12,802 nucleotides of DNA from an uncultured Collinsella sp. (GTDB lineage Bacteria; Actinomycetota; Coriobacteriia; Coriobacteriales; Coriobacteriaceae), in NCBI GenBank assembly GCA_902464495.1, contig CABQJK010000046.1:1-12802 (forward strand), written 5' to 3'. Every line of letters starts with the position of its first letter. The stretch's first letter is position 1. The notes beneath the pieces are model-generated. The model saw only the letters and a list, made by a program, of their open reading frames with translations. It was not told the origin of the DNA and ran no database searches. Positions 7,513 through 12,802 of the stretch are shown piece after piece. The position numbers were made by a program, and so were the translations under genes.

Positions 7513-7715
7513 TGGACAGTTAGTTCAGATACGTATTTATTTAAAGCCCCAAAGGGCCGTTCGGAGCTTTCTGAGCTCCCCGGCGGACGCTATGCCGCCC
7601 AAAACTCATCGTTTTCGAGCATTACCGCTGCACATTTACCCTCAAATCGTCCTCGAGGGCCCTTAGAAACGCCTCGAACGCGCGATGCCTTATACGTATC
7701 TGAACTAACTGTCCA
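7513..7715. repeat. 203-bp element A with perfect 24-nt terminal inverted repeats
   Basis: TGGACAGTTAGTTCAG plus the self-complementary ATACGTAT (7513-7536) is repeated exactly, inverted, at 7692-7715. The interior of about 155 bp is GC-rich and starts with three successive small hairpins: GCCC/GGGC at 7546-7557, GGAGCT/AGCTCC at 7563-7579, and GGCG/CGCC around 7582-7599. This suggests a folded transcript. A 9-bp direct repeat, TCGTCAACC, lies outside both ends at 7499-7507 and 7723-7731, a possible target duplication although 5-7 nt separate it from the termini. The element takes up most of the gap between prs and the nuclease-like gene. The remaining 7716-7878 holds nothing recognisable. 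No transposase is encoded. Confidence 0.85.
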
Positions 7716-7878
7716 GTAGCCATCGTCAACCCTCGCGGTAGAGCTCGATTTCCCGCAATCCCCTCAACCAATTCCTCCGACTTCATAACACCCAGCCGTT
7801 CATGGCACACAACACCCCACTGAGCGAAAAGAACGACGCGGCGACCGCGTTTCGCCAACGGCTTAGTACCTTGTAGTT

Positions 7879-9006
7879 ATGACGACCGTGATTTCACATC
7901 TCTCCGCCCTCCGCGCGATTCGCCGCGCACGACGGGCTTACTCTGCGCTTCCGTGGGACTCCATCGACATCGGACAGCAATCACAAGCTCTGGCTGGCTG
8001 CATCCCCAATAATGACGCCATAGACTTTGACGCGCTTTCGATGCTCGATGCCTGGAATGAAGATGATTCCGAACTACTCGATCTTCTCGTTTCAAACGAA
8101 GACAACAGACGCCCCGACAAGCGACTTCTTCAACATATTCTCTCCGCTCCGCTTCCTGAAGGTGCAATTATGCACGTCGAGGCCGACATCTACGCAACGT
8201 CTCCTGCCATGACAGCCATGCTGTGTTCCAAAAATGAATCGGTTGCCAAAACCTTAATGCTTCTCATGGAGCTGCTCGGAACGTATTCTCTTCTGCCCGA
8301 GGCAACCTACCCCATCGCCTATGACGACATCTGGCCCAAGGCCGACACCTTCGAAGCGACGAACGATCTCGATTGCCGGAGCGACCAGTCGGTGACCGAG
8401 CAGCAAAATGAAACCCGCTACGAACAGGCGCACTACAAATGCGAGCCAGCCACGACCATCGAGGAGCTCGAGGCGATCGCACGGTTCGCAAAAAGCAGCT
8501 CATATACCTCGTTTCGCACAGCCGTCAAACTTGCCCGACCCGGATCTGCATCCCCAGCCGAATCCCTAATGTTTGCTGTTCTCGGAGCGCCCATGCGCTT
8601 TGGCGGATTCGGGTGTAGCAGCCTGCCCATGGGCGGCCTGCTACTCAACCATCGAATCGACTTCGATACTCTTGCGGTCAACATGTCCTCGGGCATCCCC
8701 TATGCCATCTGCGACCTATATTGCCCGGCAGCCGGAGTCGACAACGAATACAACGGAATTGGGCATGAGCTTCAAAACGCTCGCATCCACGATGGCAATC
8801 GAAATAATGGCCTCAAGGCCATGGGCATCCACGTCCTGGTTATCAATCGCGACCAAATGAAAGACCTTGTTGCACTCGAAGCCTTCGCCCAAACGATGCA
8901 TCGACTCGCAGGAGTCCGATTCCGGTACCGTATCAAGGGCTATCGCAAGCGTCAGGCCGCTTGGCTCAACGCTCTGCGGGCCGGAACCGGCCTCGCGCCG
9001 GTCTAA
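7879..9006 (+). CDS. Predicted PD-(D/E)XK-fold (DUF559/Vsr-like) protein of unknown role
   Basis: 375-aa protein with no signal peptide or membrane segment. The C-terminal part (about 226-330) has the order seen in DUF559/Vsr-like nuclease folds: Glu228 in a helix (SPAESL), GGFG and LPMGGLLLNHRID, Asp279 in ICDLY, Glu290 in DNEYNG, His296, a basic Arg308 region, then MGIHVLVINRDQ. Asp279 and Glu290 would be metal ligands; the usual Lys after Glu is replaced (EYN), so activity is uncertain. The N-terminal half (ISHLSAL at 5-11, a YATSPA stretch near 105-110, ELLGTYSL at 131-138) resembles sequences seen in AbiEi-type proteins, from memory. GC content is visibly lower than in prs or pth. No ribosome binding site precedes the ATG, so it may be leaderless or start elsewhere. 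It is bracketed by elements A and B, suggesting acquisition as an island. Confidence 0.7.
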   Translation: MTTVISHLSALRAIRRARRAYSALPWDSIDIGQQSQALAGCIPNNDAIDFDALSMLDAWNEDDSELLDLLVSNEDNRRPDKRLLQHILSAPLPEGAIMHVEADIYATSPAMTAMLCSKNESVAKTLMLLMELLGTYSLLPEATYPIAYDDIWPKADTFEATNDLDCRSDQSVTEQQNETRYEQAHYKCEPATTIEELEAIARFAKSSSYTSFRTAVKLARPGSASPAESLMFAVLGAPMRFGGFGCSSLPMGGLLLNHRIDFDTLAVNMSSGIPYAICDLYCPAAGVDNEYNGIGHELQNARIHDGNRNNGLKAMGIHVLVINRDQMKDLVALEAFAQTMHRLAGVRFRYRIKGYRKRQAAWLNALRAGTGLAPV

Positions 9007-9039
9007 ACGGCGAATCACCCGTGCGCCGTCGAGCAGGGC

Positions 9040-9243
9040 TGGGCAGTTAGTTCAAATACGTATAAATGGACGCATTGAATTAGACTGTTTTGCAGCTATC
9101 TCTATACCATTCGCCCTATTTGAAGGCAGGGTAGACTTCAAAACAGCGCCATATGGACTAACTAAAGCTCCAAAACAACGTATCGGCATTGAATTGAGTA
9201 ATTCGAGTCCTCAGAACTTATACGTATCTGAACTAACTGTCCA
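9040..9243. repeat. 204-bp element B with the same termini as element A
   Basis: The left end at 9040-9063 (TGGGCAGTTAGTTCAA then ATACGTAT) differs from the element A terminus at two positions. The right end at 9220-9243 is identical to that of A. Length is within 1 bp of A, yet the interior is AT-rich and shows no visible similarity to A in either orientation. Inside are an 8-bp inverted repeat (CTGTTTTG 9085-9092, CAAAACAG 9139-9146) and a direct repeat GCATTGAATT (9072-9081, 9186-9195). With A it flanks the nuclease-like gene. It fills most of the 351-bp gap before pth. Confidence 0.85.
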
Positions 9244-9298
9244 CCTCGGATTTCGACGGCCGTCCAAACGCCCCCAAACGCCCTCAATTACCCTCCAT

Positions 9299-9330
9299 TT
9301 GACAGCGGCAACAGGGTCGCTCACCATAGC
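9299..9330 (+). promoter_or_regulatory. Possible pth promoter
   Basis: A consensus TTGACA (9299-9304) lies downstream of element B and about 55 bases before the pth start. The best -10 is CATAGC at 9325-9330 with a long 20-bp spacer, so support is weak. Confidence 0.3.
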
Positions 9331-9357
9331 AGGCGACAAATCAACGAAAGGATGAAC

Positions 9358-9987
9358 ATGGCAGCTGCACAGCCGCTTAAGATTCGCATGGTTGCCGGAC
9401 TTGGCAACCCGGGTGAGGAATATGCCGAGACCCGCCACAACGCCGGCTTTAAGGCGATCGATGAGCTGGCCCGTCAGGCCGGTGTCACGTACTGGAAAAA
9501 CCAGGCCGGCGCCGAGGTCGCACTCATCAACATCAACGATCCCGAGGAAGAGGGTGGCAAGCGCCAGATCGTGCTGGTCAAGCCGCAGTCGTACATGAAC
9601 ACCTCGGGCGGACCCATCTCCAAGCTCTGCCGCGAGTACAAGATCAAGGCCGAGGAGCTGCTCGTGATTCACGACGAGCTCGACATTCCCGCCGGTGACG
9701 TGCGCGTCAAGGTGGGCGGAGGCCATGCCGGTCACAACGGCCTGCGCTCCATCATCGACAAGATGGGCAGCCGCGACTTTAGCCGTATCCGCACCGGCAT
9801 CGGCAACCCTCCCGGCAAGATGGCCGTGGCAGACTATGTGCTCAAGCAGCTGCGCGCCCGCGAGGCCGAGGACTTCCAGGACACCTGCGCCCGCGCCGCA
9901 GATGCCGCCGGTCTGGCCATCGTCCACGGCGTAATCTACGCCCGCGACCACGTCAACGGCGCCGCCTCCGCCAACGGCAAGCACTAA
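9358..9987 (+). CDS. pth: Peptidyl-tRNA hydrolase
   Basis: Releases the peptide from peptidyl-tRNAs that drop off ribosomes, recycling tRNA in the cytoplasm. Family residues are present: AGLGNPGEEY (13-22, Asn17), TRHNAGF with the catalytic base His27, KPQSYMNTSG (75-84, Asn81), HDELDIPAGD (105-114, Asp106), and GGGHAGHNGLRS (120-131, Asn127). They match Asn10, His20, Asn68, Asp93 and Asn114 of the E. coli enzyme. There is a modest insertion, NDPEEEGGKR, at about 60-69. Length is 209 aa. I chose ATG 9358 because GAAAGG lies 6 nt upstream; the in-frame ATG at 9352 abuts that site. Its own terminator follows, so it is probably monocistronic. Confidence 0.96.
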   Translation: MAAAQPLKIRMVAGLGNPGEEYAETRHNAGFKAIDELARQAGVTYWKNQAGAEVALININDPEEEGGKRQIVLVKPQSYMNTSGGPISKLCREYKIKAEELLVIHDELDIPAGDVRVKVGGGHAGHNGLRSIIDKMGSRDFSRIRTGIGNPPGKMAVADYVLKQLRAREAEDFQDTCARAADAAGLAIVHGVIYARDHVNGAASANGKH

Positions 9988-9988
9988 A

Positions 9989-10188
9989 ACCTACCGTTTA
10001 GGGACAGGTTTATTTTGGCAGGTTTTATCTGCGGAAACGCCCCGGTGGCCGCATCGCAATAAACCCCGCGCCGCCATACACGCATAACACCCCAAAGGGG
10101 GCCGGCCTCATCACAACCCGAGGCCGGCCCCCTTTGCCGTTTTGCCTGATAAAACCGACCAAAATAAACCTATCCCTATTTGGTAGGT
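9989..10188. repeat. 41-bp inverted repeat nested around the pth terminator
   Basis: The left arm at 9989-10029 and right arm at 10148-10188 are reverse complements at about 34 of 41 positions. Shared blocks include AGGTTTATTTTGG and GGTTTTATC. The loop carries an independent GC-rich terminator, so the whole folds as a hairpin within a hairpin. The design parallels 921-1094. Together with the nfn promoter and leader it accounts for the 374-bp gap before nfnA. Confidence 0.85.
10094..10140 (+). terminator. GC-rich intrinsic terminator of pth
   Basis: AAAGGGGGCCGGCCTC (10094-10109) pairs perfectly with GAGGCCGGCCCCCTTT (10120-10135) around a 10-nt loop. The T run is interrupted (TTTGCCGTTTTG), and the arms themselves contain palindromic GGCCGGCC. 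Confidence 0.75.
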
Positions 10189-10250
10189 CGAAGTGGATAA
10201 ACCCTTTTCCCAACCGCCGAAGACACACGTAAACAGCATGTCCATGAGGG

Positions 10251-10256
10251 TATAAT
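10251..10256 (+). promoter_or_regulatory. nfn operon -10 box
   Basis: A perfect TATAAT lies 106 bases before the nfnA start, after the pth terminator. The -35 region is not convincing (TAAACA-like at about 10230). Transcription would start near 10263 and give a leader of roughly 100 nt. Confidence 0.55.
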
Positions 10257-10260
10257 TTGC

Positions 10261-10333
10261 ACCGTATGTTTGCACAACGCCTGTGCGCGTACGGTTTTAC
10301 TCGGGCTACCGTCCATTTCCGTGGAGGCACGGT
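10261..10333 (+). promoter_or_regulatory. nfn leader with mutually exclusive hairpins
   Basis: ACCGTA (10261) with TGCACA pairs with TGTGC and TACGGT (10290-10295), followed by TTT, giving a terminator-like hairpin. TACGGT can instead pair with ACCGT at 10308-10312, and that ACCGT with ACGGT at 10329-10333. Three ACCGT/ACGGT partners in series are typical of an attenuator or switching leader, but no known riboswitch is recognised. Confidence 0.35.
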
Positions 10334-10361
10334 TCGGCGGCCCTAACAAGAGAGGGGTTCT

Positions 10362-11201
10362 ATGTATAAGATCCTGGAGAAGACGCAGTTCTCGGAGAAG
10401 GTGTTCAAGTTCCGCATCGAGGCGCCCGCGATCGCCAAGCATGCGCACGCTGGACAGTTCCTCATGGTTCGCGCCAACGAGACGGGCGAGCGCGTCCCGT
10501 TTACCCTAGCTGGTTGGAACGGTGACGAGGGCTGGGTCGAGTTCATCTTCATGGTGATCGGCAAGACCACCGAGATGCTTTCCACCTATGAGGCCGGCGA
10601 GTCACTGCGCGACGTCGTGGGCCCGCTGGGCGTTCCCACCGAGATGGCCGAGGGCCCCTGCGCCGTCATTGGCGGCGGCGTCGGCCTGGCAATTGCCTTC
10701 CCGGTCGCCAAGCACCTGGTCGAGACCGGCCACGAGGTCCACGCCATCATGGGCGCCCGCACCAAGGACCTCCTGCTCATGGAGGACCAGTTCCGCGAGC
10801 TCCTCGACGAGGACCACATCCATATCACCACCGATGACGGCTCCTACGGCGAGCAGGGCGTTGTCACCGCTCCGCTGGAGCGCCTGCTGCAGGACAAGGC
10901 CGTGAGCCAGGTCTTCTGCGTCGGCCCCGTTCCGATGATGAAGTTCTCGACCCTCACCGCCCAGAAGTACGACACCCCCATTACCGCGTCCCTCAACCCC
11001 ATCATGGTTGACGGCACCGGCATGTGCGGCTGCTGCCGCGTCGAGGTGGGCGGCGTGACCAAGTTCGCTTGCGTCGACGGCCCCGACTTCGATGCCACCC
11101 TGGTCGACTGGGATGACCTTCGTGCCCGCCAGGCCGCTTACCGTTCCGAAGAGGGCGAGTCCCTCAAGGCCTATGAGGAAAAGAGCTGCGCATGCCACTA
11201 G
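10362..11201 (+). CDS. nfnA: NADH-dependent ferredoxin:NADP oxidoreductase subunit A (sulfide/dihydroorotate dehydrogenase-like FAD/NAD-binding)
   Basis: Small subunit of the electron-bifurcating Nfn transhydrogenase, which reversibly couples reduction of 2 NADP to oxidation of NADH and reduced ferredoxin. The 279-aa chain has a PyrK-type layout: FAD-binding RVPFTLA (44-50), nucleotide-binding GGGVGLA (104-110), FCVGPVPMM (185-193), and a [2Fe-2S] site at DGTGMCGCCRVEVGG (217-231) with Cys237 in KFACVDG. In the Thermotoga enzyme one Asp and three Cys hold this cluster; Asp217, Cys222, Cys225 and Cys237 are the likely equivalents. A Cys-rich end (KSCACH) is unusual. The start has AGAGGGG 4 nt upstream. 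It overlaps the next gene by 10 bp, as expected for two subunits made in equal amounts. Confidence 0.9.
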   Translation: MYKILEKTQFSEKVFKFRIEAPAIAKHAHAGQFLMVRANETGERVPFTLAGWNGDEGWVEFIFMVIGKTTEMLSTYEAGESLRDVVGPLGVPTEMAEGPCAVIGGGVGLAIAFPVAKHLVETGHEVHAIMGARTKDLLLMEDQFRELLDEDHIHITTDDGSYGEQGVVTAPLERLLQDKAVSQVFCVGPVPMMKFSTLTAQKYDTPITASLNPIMVDGTGMCGCCRVEVGGVTKFACVDGPDFDATLVDWDDLRARQAAYRSEEGESLKAYEEKSCACH

Positions 11202-12601
11202 TTAACGGTCGTTTCGTTGCCGATATGAAGTCGCCCCGCACCCCCGATAACGAGGAGCCGGCTGCCGAGCGCGCCTGCGACTTCCGCCCCGTCGACAAGG
11301 GCTTCACCGAGGAGATGGCGCTGGCCGAGGCCGAGCGCTGCCTCAACTGCAAGAAGCCGTTCTGTGTTGAGGGCTGCCCTGTCAACATCAACATCCCCCG
11401 CTTTATCGAGCAGATCCGCGCGAAGGACTTCGGCGGCGCTCTCGATACCATCCGCGAGGACTCCATGCTTCCCGCTATCTGCGGCCGCGTCTGCCCGCAG
11501 GAGAACCAGTGCGAGGGCAAGTGCATCCGTGGTAAGAAGTCCGAGCCCGTGGCCATCGGCCAGCTCGAGCGCTTCCTGGGTGATCGCCCCGAGCTCGCCT
11601 CCACGCCCAAGATGGCCCCCAAGAACGGCAAGAAGGTCGCCGTCGTCGGCTCCGGCCCGTCCGGCATCACCTGCGCCGGCGAGCTCGCCCGCAACGGCTT
11701 TGACGTTACCGTCTTCGAGGCATTCTTCACCGGCGGCGGCGTGCTGGTCTACGGCATCCCCGAGTTCCGTCTGCCCAAGGCAGTCGTCAAGCGCGAGATT
11801 GACGGCCTGGAGGACATGGGCGTCAAGTTTGAGTACAACTCCGTCGTGGGCAATATGGCCACGGCCGAGGAGCTGTTCGAGCAGGGCTTCGACGCCATCT
11901 ACGTGGCGACCGGCGCAGGCCTGCCCAAGTTCCTCAACGTCCCCGGCGAGAACCTGCCCAACGTCTTCTTCGCTAACGAGTACCTCACCCGCGTGAACCT
12001 GATGAAGGCCAACAAGTTCCCCGAGTACGACACCCCCACCAAGCACGGCAAGAACGTCGTTGTCTTTGGCGGCGGCAACGTGGCCATGGACGCCGTCCGT
12101 ACCGCCAAGCGCCTGGGCGCCGAGCACGCCATCATCGCCTACCGTCGTACCGAGGACGAGATGCCCTGCCGTCGCGCCGAGCTGCACCATGCTAAGGCCG
12201 AGGGCGTCGAGGTTCTGCCGCTCGTCTCCCCGCTCGAGTTTGTCGCTGGCGAGGACGGCTCCGTGTGCGCCGTCAAGGTCCAGAAGATGGAGCTCGGCGA
12301 GCCCGACGAGTCCGGCCGCCGTCGCCCGGTGCCCATCGAGGGCGCCATCGAGGAGATCCCCTGCGACGTCGCTATTTCGGCTATCGGCACCAACGCCAAC
12401 CCCTTCGCAAAGAAGATCGGCGGCAAGATGGAGCTCAACAAGTGGGGCTACATCGTTGCCGACGAGGAGACCGGCCAGACCACCGATCCCCGCATCTGGG
12501 CTGGCGGCGACATCGTCACCGGTGCCGCTACGGTCATTCTGGCGATGGGCGCCGGCAAGAAGGCCGCTGCCTCCATCACCAAGAGCCTGCTGGGCGAGTA
12601 A
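11192..12601 (+). CDS. nfnB: Nfn subunit B, NADPH-dependent glutamate synthase small-chain-like (GltA family)
   Basis: Large flavoprotein subunit partnering NfnA; often annotated gltA. The 469 aa match the family. The N-terminal domain has two cysteine sets for [4Fe-4S] clusters: Cys50, 53, 58, 62 (CLNCKKPFCVEGC) and Cys97, 101, 107, 111. An FAD dinucleotide fold starts at VAVVGSGPSG (149-158). A second fold for NADP(H) is at VVVFGGGNVAMD (289-300), and WAGGDIVTGAATVILAMGAG (436-455) closes the FAD site. No large glutamate synthase subunit gene is nearby, and the pairing with an NfnA-type gene supports Nfn rather than glutamate synthesis. ATG at 11192 lies within the end of nfnA with an AGGAAAAGAG site upstream. 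The unit supplies NADPH from NADH and reduced ferredoxin in an anaerobe. Confidence 0.92.
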   Translation: MPLVNGRFVADMKSPRTPDNEEPAAERACDFRPVDKGFTEEMALAEAERCLNCKKPFCVEGCPVNINIPRFIEQIRAKDFGGALDTIREDSMLPAICGRVCPQENQCEGKCIRGKKSEPVAIGQLERFLGDRPELASTPKMAPKNGKKVAVVGSGPSGITCAGELARNGFDVTVFEAFFTGGGVLVYGIPEFRLPKAVVKREIDGLEDMGVKFEYNSVVGNMATAEELFEQGFDAIYVATGAGLPKFLNVPGENLPNVFFANEYLTRVNLMKANKFPEYDTPTKHGKNVVVFGGGNVAMDAVRTAKRLGAEHAIIAYRRTEDEMPCRRAELHHAKAEGVEVLPLVSPLEFVAGEDGSVCAVKVQKMELGEPDESGRRRPVPIEGAIEEIPCDVAISAIGTNANPFAKKIGGKMELNKWGYIVADEETGQTTDPRIWAGGDIVTGAATVILAMGAGKKAAASITKSLLGE

Positions 12602-12629
12602 TCACCCTCAGCGCTAGCCATTAAACGGC

Positions 12630-12668
12630 AAAGTCCCCGTCGAGCACACGCCCGGCGGGGACTTTTTC
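12630..12668 (+). terminator. Intrinsic terminator of the nfn operon
   Basis: AAAGTCCCCG (12630-12639) pairs with CGGGGACTTT (12656-12665), with partial pairing inside the loop, followed by a T run and TTC. Confidence 0.9.
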
Positions 12669-12679
12669 TATGCCGGTCG

Positions 12680-12725
12680 CCCCAACCACCACGATGGGGA
12701 CAGGCACCTTTGTGGTGGTCTGGGG
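12680..12725. repeat. Hairpin with a GGGGACAGG core
   Basis: CCCC-AACCACCAC (12680-12692) pairs with GTGGTGGT-C-TGGGG (12712-12725) with one bulge. The loop carries GGGGACAGGCACCTTT. It resembles the other GGGGAC-core intergenic sites and has no T run to act as a second terminator. Confidence 0.55.
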
Positions 12726-12742
12726 TCTTGTCGGTCGCTTTG

Positions 12743-12797
12743 TCTCGATCTGTAACACGTGGAGCCCGTTGAGCATCGTAGTTGTTACAGATCGAGA
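12743..12797. repeat. 15-bp inverted repeat near the window end
   Basis: TCTCGATCTGTAACA (12743-12757) is perfectly repeated in inverse at 12783-12797 around a 25-nt spacer. The element may continue beyond the window; nothing coding is visible. Confidence 0.7.
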
Positions 12798-12802
12798 TAT
12801 TG

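Noticed and set aside
7622..7858. 78-aa minus-strand open frame upstream of the nuclease-like gene
   Set aside because: TTG start and no ribosome binding site. The frame runs through a terminal repeat of element A and stops inside the element; kept as non-coding.
7513..9243. Classical composite transposon or insertion sequence
   Set aside because: No transposase with a recognisable DDE or tyrosine/serine recombinase motif is present; the flanking elements are too small to encode one.
7513..9243. CRISPR array or tandem repeat array
   Set aside because: The repeats are two pairs of inverted ends with single, unlike interiors, not regularly spaced direct repeats.
8867..9355. 162-aa plus-strand open frame spanning the end of the nuclease-like gene and element B
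   Set aside because: Overlaps the better-supported gene in another frame and reads across both ends of element B; chance openness.
11192..12601. Glutamate synthase small subunit (gltD) as the function
   Set aside because: No large-subunit gene is adjacent, and the overlapping partner is an NfnA-type flavoprotein, which fits Nfn better.

Overview
The window is a GC-rich stretch of an actinobacterial chromosome. Its gene content is an anaerobe-type Nfn transhydrogenase, a self-contained ECF vitamin transporter with a fused double ATPase, and glmU next to prs. The gaps between genes are unusually rich in inverted repeats. Together these suggest a gut Coriobacteriia member, most likely Collinsella or a close relative. 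The genus is inferred from gene content and style; no marker gene here proves it.

Layout. (1) 37-855 (+) encodes exonuclease III. (2) 856-1388 is a non-coding gap between convergent transcription units. It holds a terminator inside a long imperfect palindrome and a second foldback element of about 170 bp. (3) 1389-4637 (-) is a translationally coupled ECF operon read T component, fused ATPase, S component. The linker between the two ATPase domains appears to be an in-frame palindromic repeat element. (4) 4836-6248 (+) glmU and 6440-7426 (+) prs supply UDP-GlcNAc and PRPP; each ends in a clear intrinsic terminator. (5) 7513-9243 is an accessory island between prs and pth. Two elements of 203 and 204 bp share 24-nt terminal inverted repeats but have unlike interiors. 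They flank a lower-GC gene for a predicted PD-(D/E)XK-fold (DUF559/Vsr-like) protein. (6) 9358-9987 (+) is pth, followed by a terminator nested in a 41-bp inverted repeat. (7) 10362-12601 (+) is the overlapping nfnA-nfnB pair, behind a perfect TATAAT and a leader with mutually exclusive hairpins. (8) 12602-12802 holds the nfn terminator and two more inverted repeats, the last cut close by the window end.

The housekeeping genes are conventional: DNA repair, cofactor uptake, cell-wall precursor and nucleotide precursor synthesis, peptidyl-tRNA recycling, and redox balance between NADH, NADPH and ferredoxin. The unusual content is the repeats. At least seven inverted-repeat structures occupy the gaps and one lies inside a gene. 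The best candidate for an undescribed system is the nuclease-like gene bracketed by matched terminal-inverted-repeat elements at 7513-9243. The second is the protein-coding palindromic element at 2767-2957.
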